Shown: positions 57,130 to 64,000 of the stretch, piece by piece
How the letters are laid out: every line of letters starts with the position of its first letter
Numbering within the stretch: position 1 is the first letter of the stretch
DNA from: Ophioderma brevispina
Lineage: Eukaryota; Echinodermata; Ophiuroidea; Amphilepidida; Ophiodermatidae
Assembly: GCA_023653785.1 (NCBI GenBank)
Contig: JAMKCH010011879.1
Location: forward strand, 1 to 64,000
Length of the DNA stretch: 64,000 nt
Direction: 5' to 3'
The notes under the pieces: model-generated
Database searches by the model: none
What the model saw: only the letters and a program-made list of their open reading frames with translations
Told to the model about the DNA's origin: nothing
Made by a program: the position numbers and the translations under genes

Positions 57130-57615
57130 AATTAGTCGTGTTAGTGGAGCGATTTGGACTGCAAAATTGTCGACAACCCCTCCCCTCGGTACAACAAAAA
57201 GATAGTAATAAACTAATTTAAAAAATGATGGTTGTGGTAAAAAAACTTTGGTGGTAGGGGTGTTTTTTGGTCAAAAAATCATGTTATTGAGCTAAAAATT
57301 AGGAAAATCAAGATTTATTAATTTCTTAGCAAACCAAATTTTAATCATGATGCAATACTATCAATCTTTACCATTTATCTTATAGATTTCCGTTTTATAC
57401 AATATATAAATGGTCTAGAATTTTAGTCCCAAAATTACCCTTTTTCCTAAAAAAATCCTTTTATCACATGTCACCACAACGAGTATTACCTGAACCCTTT
57501 ACGCAATGTATAAAATATATACCAATAACAATAAGGATACCATAAAAACAAGGTTGTAATATTTTTACTTTAAACAAATTTAAAAAAATGATAATTTCGC
57601 TTAATTTCATCTAGC
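57130..57615 (-). repeat. Inverted copy of part of the 5-kb unit
   Basis: 'ttggactgcaaaattgtcga' with 'acccctcccctcggtacaac', through 'atcacatgtcaccacaacga' to 'gataatttcgcttaatttca', is the reverse complement of about 43,890-44,370 and 48,915-49,410. A shorter inverted piece precedes the 901-bp element at 54,715-54,780. The sequence in the unit is therefore a dispersed repeat family. Confidence 0.8.
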
Positions 57616-58269
57616 AGTTACTGTCCATTTTCCCTATTCACTGTGCACACAGTGCATTCAATAGGCCTATGACCTGTCATGCGTACTCTGTACTTAACGC
57701 AGAGGACATGAGAAAACTCACGTCGTTGCGAGAAAAGTGCTCAAGGGATTTTCTTGGTAGAAGCTCTAATTGTAGAATATAGTATCATCAATAACATATG
57801 TGAATTTTATTATGATAGAACATTCAGAAAAATCCGAAAATAGTTAATTATAAAGAGTGGTATTTTGGTAGGGTATAACTCTATGGCAAAAATCACCAGT
57901 GATTGCTGGGCAGATTCAAGAGGGCGCCATGGACAAACGGTTAGACCTATACTATTCGTAGAAGCTGACAACCAAGATAATCTTATTCTCTAAATGGTGG
58001 TGTAATTTGGTTGACATACGGTGCTGAAAAAAAATCCGAAACGACCATTTCTAACAAGGCTTCCAACATGTGTAAAAACAGGCCTACTCGTCAATGTTCA
58101 TGCACACAGTGTCTGGGTAATCGCTCATCCATAGCATGTCATTGATCAGTGATTGGATGGTGCCCTGTGAAGTGGGAATCATTTACATACGATCAAACTT
58201 ATGAATGGATTCATGTCACAATGATTTGGTTGGGTGGGCAAAAGGTCGAGGCCCGTTTACTGTGGACAC
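57616..58269. other. Intron, no recognised feature
   Basis: No gene motif. The open frame starting at 58,149 runs into the foldback below and is not supported as coding. Confidence 0.5.
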
Positions 58270-58880
58270 TAACTGCACTATGTTCAGCCCCAAATGCGTT
58301 TTTCGGCCTAGAAATCATCCCTGCCACCAAATATTTCAACCACAGCCATCATTTTTTTAAAGGAGAACCTGTATCAAGAATAACTTACATAATATACGCT
58401 ATAAAAACAATTATTGAACACCTATGGAGTGGTTTCATGGGAAAACGAAATTATAATACCATAAAACGAATTAAAAAAGCATTTGTCTGACCATGCGCTA
58501 TTTGAAATTCGCGCTACTGCATATGGGATATGTATTTTGTGTTATGCGATACGGACGGCACAGTAGCGTCATACATCTTCATGCATGATGCTTTCATAAT
58601 GTGTATTTCCTATGGCATCTATGACCTAAACGTGCCGATCGTATCGCATAGCACCTTTTACACTGGCGCGATTTTTAAATAGCACATGGTCAGACTAGAT
58701 GGTTTTAATTCATTATTAGAGTTATATAATTCCGTTTTGTATGAAACCACTCGAGATGTGGTCAATAATTATTTTATAGTGTATATTGTTTAATATTATT
58801 CGTTGTACGGGTTCTCCTTTAAATCTCATATATTTATCCTTCAAATAAAGTTGGTTGTGTTTTGTTGTACCGAGGGCCGG
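58270..58880. repeat. Foldback repeat with about 170-bp arms
   Basis: Left arm about 58,355-58,525 ('aaaggagaacctgtatcaag', 'gagtggtttcatg', 'gtctgaccatgcgctatttg') is mirrored at about 58,665-58,826 ('aaatagcacatggtcagac', 'tgaaaccactcgag', 'acgggttctccttt'). A further inner pair is 'gttatgcgatacggacggca' / 'tgccgatcgtatcgcatagc'. Outside the arms lie oppositely oriented pieces of the 5-kb-unit repeat (58,270-58,350 and 58,835-58,880). Confidence 0.8.
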
Positions 58881-59093
58881 GGTAACTCGAAAACTAGAGC
58901 ACTTTTTAAAGCTCGGCCGCTCCGTTAAATGCTGTTTGAGCTTGGATGAGGTCTAATTTCTCTAGTCTCGGGAGGTTAGTTCACGTCAACATTATGCCAA
59001 CTGTGCTACTAGTTAATGATAATCAAACTTATTAATAAGGTACGGTGTTTTGTTAACTACAAGACACGTGTATACATTTTTCTTTTTCTTTAG

Positions 59094-59248
59094 CATATAT
59101 GCTTCCAATGTTTATATCTGGACTGATGCTGATGATAAGGATTCAGATAAATTGCCTGATGTACGATCACTTGCACAGCAGAAGGGTGCTAAGTTAAACT
59201 TTTTGACGACAGGATCATGTACCCGAAGACGAAAAAAGAGAGGTGTAT
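59094..59248 (+). CDS. VWA-domain exon 3 of the VWA7-like gene
   Basis: Acceptor 'tttttctttttctttag' (AG at 59,092-59,093) and best donor GTAAGT at 59,249, giving 155 bp (GTGTAT at 59,243 is an alternative). With two bases from the previous exon it reads VIYASNVYIWTDADDKDSDK, then LPDVRSLAQQKGAKLNFLTT and GSCTRRRKKR. 'SxxYxxTDAxxKD...VxxLxQxKxxxxxFxLTGxC' is the last third of the VWA7/hemicentin-type VWA domain, including the TDA loop. The RRRKKR stretch could be a basic cleavage site, as an inference. The next exon is not found in the window. Confidence 0.85.
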
Positions 59249-61060
59249 GTAAGTAAACATATGTTATTGTAATCCATTTAATGTATCTTTTAATCGTGAA
59301 AGGGAATTTACTCATTTTGGTTGCAGTTTAAAAAAAAATATGTAACGAATTCATTGTAAACTAATATGTCATTAAAAAGAAGAGTTTCTGATGGTCTAAA
59401 TTAAAAAAAGAATTTTTGAATTTGCTCATGCCAAACCCGAGTTTACTAATTTGAATAAAACCGCCGATTTTCATGACTGCACACATCTGGGTAACTTGCA
59501 TTAGATTCTATATCACCAAATCAATAATGCGTGAACAAGAAAGCTTCCATTGGTTTGCAACTTTCATTGTCAAAATGTAAGTTTTACTTTATTTCATACT
59601 CAAAATCCATCAATCAAGAGCACATTTTAAACTCTGACAATTTTAAAATGATATCTAATCTTTAATCTCACGAGCCTCTAGCATTGTTTCCTCGGTGGGT
59701 CCAGGGGAGGAGCCCCGGAAGCTCCTGAGGTTTTAGGGTTTTCAATACCTGAAAACGCCTTTCCTTGCGTACATCTTTCTTCTCTTTCTTTTTTTATCTG
59801 TTCTTTTTATTCCTTCTCTTTTCCTCTTTTTTCTTCTCCCTTCCTCTTTCGTCCCCTTCCTCGTTTTCTTGTAGACTTTGAGGGGGGCTTTAGCCCAAAG
59901 CGTGCCTCCCTTGTCAACGTTGTTTTAATGGCTTCAGTCCACTCCTCATGGTCATCAATTGAAATTCCAAGTACTGACATAAGTTGGACGTGTTTGATGT
60001 TTGTTCCAATCGTTTTTGGATACCCCGATGGCAAACGATGGGACAGAGGATTTGAGGTCTTGAATGCAATTTTCATTATTTCTTGTGGTATGTTTCAACA
60101 ACACAAGACTTCTTTTTCTCGTTAACGAAATGTGATAGAAGGTTCGAACTTCGAAACTAAGATAATTTCTATACTGAATTACAATGTATAATCTTGTCTG
60201 TAATACTACAACGATATACTACTAATGTGTGCCTTTTGTGTAAACAGTTTTCTTGTGTCCTTTTTTCTGTTTCTGTTTAGGTTAAAATTAACCGATATTA
60301 CTAGACTTAATTAAACGAAGGTTTAAGAAGGGGATTCTGTATTCACTGGAACCGATCGAGGCTGCCATTAGAAAATGCACCTAAAGAATTCCCTAATTAC
60401 CTTTTGGAAATCCCCAATGCCAATCGAGCAATCGTTTCGGGCTCGTTTTCAATGTGGGTTGACATTGCCTTTATAGTCTAGTCGGGAATTGGGGTTCCCA
60501 TGCCCCCCAATGATATATTTTTCTAACCTACATTTTTGTGAATCCTTAAGGTGTCTAAGTGAAATGAATTTTTGATGGTCCCAAAATTAAATATTGTCCC
60601 ATGGGGGTTCCTTTGGCGGCCTCTTGGCGGCCTCTTGGATTTTGATGGAAATCGATTATGACCATAAATTTTGAACTAGACACCATAGGAAAACAAATGA
60701 CACCATTTTTGGGATCATTGGATGGCTTGAGACATCAATTTGAGAGGGTTATTTTTTAATGATTCGAAGCAAGTCAGAATCATTAAACAGCCAAACAAAA
60801 ATCACCATTTCCTTCTTTGTAAAAGGAGCTCTTTTTGGTATCATTGAATGGATATTTTATGCTTATTGTTCATTATTTTACTTTTTTTAGGTCAGGACTT
60901 CTTGTAGTAATTAGTTAGAACAACTGGGTGGTTACTAACAACGCATAGCATAGTTTAGTGTAGCGATGATAACCATGACCAAAACGCAAAAGTAGGCCTA
61001 ATAACAGTGGTGGCTAATCAAAATACTACCGAAATGCCCTCTTGTAAATTGTATTTTAAC
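59249..61060. other. No recognised gene
   Basis: A pyrimidine-rich stretch (59,760-59,870) underlies the lysine/arginine-rich minus frame 59,807-60,076, which I do not accept as a gene. The rest is AT-rich with no domain or repeat that I can place. Confidence 0.45.
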
Positions 61061-61149
61061 ATATGTGGTATTGGCATCTAATTTTCACGCTGCCGGGGGT
61101 CCACCACTGACAGCTGGCTCAGCTACATGCATTTGTGACAGACAGCACA

Positions 61150-61980
61150 TTAACCTTATGATTCACCCTTGGATCTCTATGGATATGTCTGTAATCACAT
61201 TCCAGAGAGCCTTGCGTAGAAGATTTAGAATAAATAGGGCTTCCATCAAGGCTGCTACCAAAACTTTACTAAAACAAAGATCGATTGAAATGTAGTGCAT
61301 CAGCTAATGAAGCCTCAACATCACAATCCTCTCGTACAGGTAAACCACAAACGACCACAATTATCGACCCCCAGGCAGCTTTTTCTTCCGGAATGTATCT
61401 TTTGTAAAATGGAACGGAAAGTACATGCAAAGACTGAAGACGCGTCAACTTCCCGTCTTAAAAAACGACTGAGTCATTGAAAGATCCTGAGCCTGAGCAC
61501 GAGACACGCGATTATCTACGTAGCATGGACAGGCGAGGAGCTGTTTGCAAGAGAGGTGAATTGAACCCCCGTCATCTCGCACATCCTTTAACCTAAAGTA
61601 CAGCACTTAACATAATGTGATAACACCAACGCTACAAACCATAGCCATTAGACAGCAGGAGCGTAGAGCTTCTGTGCATCTGAAGGCATTCACTGCTATT
61701 CTAATTTTCATTCAAGACAAGTTATTGGGTCCGAATCATGTTGTGGCTACTGCTATCTCTGTACTTTATGTACAACAAGAGTTGAAGAGACGGCTTCCCC
61801 AATCCAGAGAACAGAAGATGAGAAGCTGAAGGCCCGACTTGAGAGCCATGATATTCATGACTTATTGCTTTTGGCCAATATTCATGGCCAGGTCCAAGGC
61901 TGTATCACATTAACTCCGTCTACCGAAGCATATCTGGGGTACAAATACAATTATGAGGGTGTGGCCCTATTTTTTCGTCA
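61150..61980 (+). pseudogene. Uncharacterised multi-copy-type protein fragment (CYQNFT / CIFCK)
   Basis: Across three frames the plus strand gives in order: FHQGCYQNFTKTKID (about 61,240-61,285); FLPECIFCKMERKVHAKTED (about 61,382-61,441); FTAILIFIQDKLLGPNHVVA (about 61,690-61,750); then KARLESHDIHDLLLLANIHG (about 61,830-61,890). This combination (a CYxxFT motif, a CxFC knuckle, 'FIQDxLLGxNxV', then 'KLKxxLE') is familiar from large families of unnamed, probably transposon-borne proteins in marine invertebrates. I cannot give it a function. Frameshifts and stops make it a fragment or a poorly sequenced copy. Confidence 0.5.
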
Positions 61981-62099
61981 AATTTATTATCCAGGACTCA
62001 TTCAATAAGTACAATCACAATCCCTGGCCTCCTGTTAGTTAATGAGCAGCGATCAAGTCATCAGATGAACTCCTCCCACATAGTAAAGTAATTCGTTTG

Positions 62100-63470
62100 T
62101 AAACGGGGATGGCCGGATTTACCTCAAACTTCAAAACCCACCCATATCGCCTCTACTTAACTTGAACTCCTTCCAACGATTCAACCTCATCAAAACTTTT
62201 CCACCATCCCTCTGCTCTTATCTCGCATCTTCCCACACACAGATCTCTTGCCAAACTTGGGGTTTCTCTCCATCTTTGTGTATCTCCCATGGATCCATTT
62301 TCCCACACCACACTGAAATTGCCCTCACCCTCTTTCCAAATATGCCGCATAGTCTTCCTACTAACAACGGAGCTGGCCAAGAGGAGGGATCCCGCTCCCC
62401 CCTCTCACCATCACTTTTTTCCTTCCAAAGTTTACCTTCAAACATTTACTTTAAAAGCTCTTCCACATTCAAAACTTCTCCCTCAATCCCTCCATTGTCT
62501 CATTCATTGAAACCAAGTCATCCGCATACAACAACTCACTCATCAAACCTTCTTTTGCCCTCTCCGTAACCACATCGTCACAATTGCAAATATCATCGCC
62601 GACAGTACAAACTAGATGCCCACCCCCTTCACCTCAACTCTTCGAACAAATCAGACCCCACTCTACTCGGTGACTTTGGCTCCTTCATATAAACTCACCA
62701 CTGCTCTAACCGATCCTGGTACACCTCTCTGCCTCATCGCCCACTCAATTACTTTCGTCGGTCAAATGCCTTCTCCAGTCCGACAAAACACATATACAGT
62801 TGCGTTCTTCCTTTCTTTCTTCTTTCCTTTTACATCATAGCTCAATATTCCTCTTGCAACTCCTTAAAAGAACATGACATACACCAAATTGCATTCATCC
62901 ACTTCCACTACCCTGCGAATTCTATTCATTAGTACCCTCTCCACAATTTTCCATTGCAGATCCAACTAACTTGACACCACTTATACGCACACAACTCATG
63001 CACCCACTTCCTTAAAAAATTGGAACTACCACATGCCCGTCTACTCCTCCGGCCACCCTCTAGCACTAACACTCTCTGACACTCTCTGACACAACTCCCC
63101 TCACACCAATCCTATCTCCCCACTCGTCAATGATCATATCTCACTCAGATTCCAGGGTCCAGCAGCCGTTTTTTTTTTTTTGTTTTTTTTTTTTTTTTTT
63201 TTTTTTTTGTGTGTGTTTTTTTTTGGGGTTTTTTTTTTTTTTTTTTCCTTTTTTCATTTCTCTGAATGCCTTCAACCACTAACCCTCTCAACTGGCCCTT
63301 ACACATCATCAGTCTACCTTCTGATCACACACATTTTCCTCATTCATTTTTCATAATTATGCTCGTTCCAGATAGACCCTATACCTCTATTCTCTCACTG
63401 ATATTCATAGTTTCATCCACTTCCCCGTCAGCCCATAACTTTCTCTGGATTCGTCATCTCTGTTGATGCA
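62100..63470 (-). mobile_element. RTE-like LINE, reverse transcriptase (decayed)
   Basis: Read on the minus strand in successive frames: RKLWADGEVDETMNISE (about 63,410-63,460); RVVEVDECNLVYVMF (about 62,875-62,925); FVGLEKAFDRRK (about 62,750-62,785, usually FVDLEKAFDR); YEGAKVTE near 62,680; ELLYADDLVSMN, the catalytic YADD box (62,500-62,540); and CGIFGKRVRAISVWCGK with a W/H-rich knuckle (62,290-62,360). This order fits an RTE-clade or similar non-LTR retrotransposon. The Asp-to-Gly change in the FVDL motif and many frameshifts indicate an inactive copy. A poly-T-rich tract interrupts it at 63,168-63,246. Confidence 0.8.
63168..63246. repeat. T-rich low-complexity tract
   Basis: About 80 bases of almost pure T with short G/GT interruptions, inside the RTE-like LINE. 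It may be a retroelement poly-A insertion (minus strand) or a sequencing weak point. Confidence 0.85.
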
Positions 63471-64000
63471 CACTGCTTTATGTCTGCATCACCAGATGAT
63501 TACAAAATCTAAACAGTTTCATGAGCTCACATGAGGAGTATCATCCCTGAAGAATTGATCAAGGTTGTTGGTGTAAGAGGTCAGAGAAGCGACTTTGACT
63601 TATTGAAGCTCCTTTATTGATCCCATGAAGAAAACAGGAACCATGTCCTCATACACCGTAGCCTTTGTCACCTGGATGAACTTGGTAAAAGCAATCGAAT
63701 TATGAAATTGTGGTTTTCTCAGTCAGGCCTTTAAGCTTCCCACTTCTGTATTAAAGGACTGGTGGTAATTCGCCTATCTTGCAAAACAGCCCTCGCCTTG
63801 CACCATGTCTATGTAGTATGATATAGCTCTAAGTTCTAGTACTCTAGGCTCATTCATTTTTCCAACTAGCATCCCAATTTAATGTGTCGTATTGTCCTTT
63901 AAACCTGAATACGCGGATGCACTCTCAATCATTCCATGTACTTTCCTTTCCAATTTTCCATAAAAGATACATTCTGACTCGAAGCAGCGCCCGCATAAGA
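63471..64000. other. No recognised feature
   Basis: Probably upstream LINE sequence on the minus strand, but no motif is clear enough to claim. Confidence 0.4.

Larger units (their letters stand above)
55779..57180. repeat. Second version of the exon-bearing locus
   Basis: It matches 53,850-54,760: 'taagataaataggcg.atgaacgg', the exon with its acceptor and donor, and 'gaaaaacacaactttaacattcc'. Relative to the first version it has an extra about 0.66 kb (55,845-56,505), including a hairpin, and lacks the 901-bp element. Confidence 0.8.

Noticed and set aside
58149..58490. 113-codon plus open frame
   Set aside because: Its 3' third is the left arm of a foldback, and its start lies in repeat sequence shared with the 5-kb unit. 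No motif.
59807..60076. 89-codon minus frame ending in a Lys/Arg-rich tail
   Set aside because: The basic tail is the pyrimidine-rich stretch read backwards. The rest has no recognised family, and splice signals are absent.
1..64000. CRISPR arrays, operons, bacterial-type promoters or terminators
   Set aside because: None were found. The window is animal nuclear DNA, and the repeats do not show the regular repeat-spacer pattern.

Overview
The window is animal nuclear DNA. It is AT-rich, its coding parts are short exons with GT/AG splice signals, and it is packed with several classes of eukaryotic transposon: non-LTR retroelements, a Penelope-like element, Tc1/mariner, TTAA-flanked elements and tRNA-derived SINEs. 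Nothing is arranged in operons. The mix and the main gene suggest a marine invertebrate (echinoderm, hemichordate, lancelet or cnidarian), but the sequence alone does not fix the phylum.

Main gene (plus strand, about 12.7-59.3 kb). I assemble a split gene for a secreted protein with a von Willebrand factor A domain of the VWA7 type. A signal-peptide exon lies at 12,706. Candidate exons follow at 16,850, 17,130 and 18,790. A pre-VWA exon lies at 21,554, and the VWA domain is spread over exons at 41,256 (metal-binding DxTxS loop), 54,071 and 59,094. The last three join in perfect codon phase. A near-identical second copy of the 54,071 exon, one base shorter, lies at 56,556. No further exon is recognised after 59,248, so the gene probably continues outside the window.

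Introns and flanks are repeats. From left to right: a 1.07-kb inverted-repeat element (2-3 kb); two copies of a foldback-containing unit (4.1-8.7 kb); a second repeated unit whose later copy carries a 986-bp element with a visible empty site in the other copy (5.9-11.7 kb); three elements ending CACTTAAGTG at TTAA (20.7, 37.9 and 53.2-55.8 kb); a CR1/L2-like LINE broken in two (22.4-23.7 and 27.9-28.9 kb) around a cluster of CAACGCGTTG palindromes (24.3-25.2 kb); a Tc1-like transposase interrupted by a TTAA element (29.6-30.6 kb); a Penelope-like element in two pieces (31.6-32.3 and 35.4-35.8 kb); a 4.9-kb tandem duplication (42.5-52.4 kb); and an RTE-like LINE with a YADD box at the right end (62.1-63.5 kb).

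Quality caution. Several repeated pairs (4-8 kb versus 7-11 kb, and 42.5-47.5 versus 47.6-52.4 kb) differ mostly by one- and two-base indels, the signature of unpolished long-read sequence. The 52.5-53.2 / 53.2-53.9 pair differs almost only by substitutions. The region 52.5-57.2 kb reads best as two alleles of one locus laid end to end, one with and one without a TTAA insertion, so the duplicated exon may be an assembly product. Frameshifts in exon 1 and in the transposons may partly be base-call errors.
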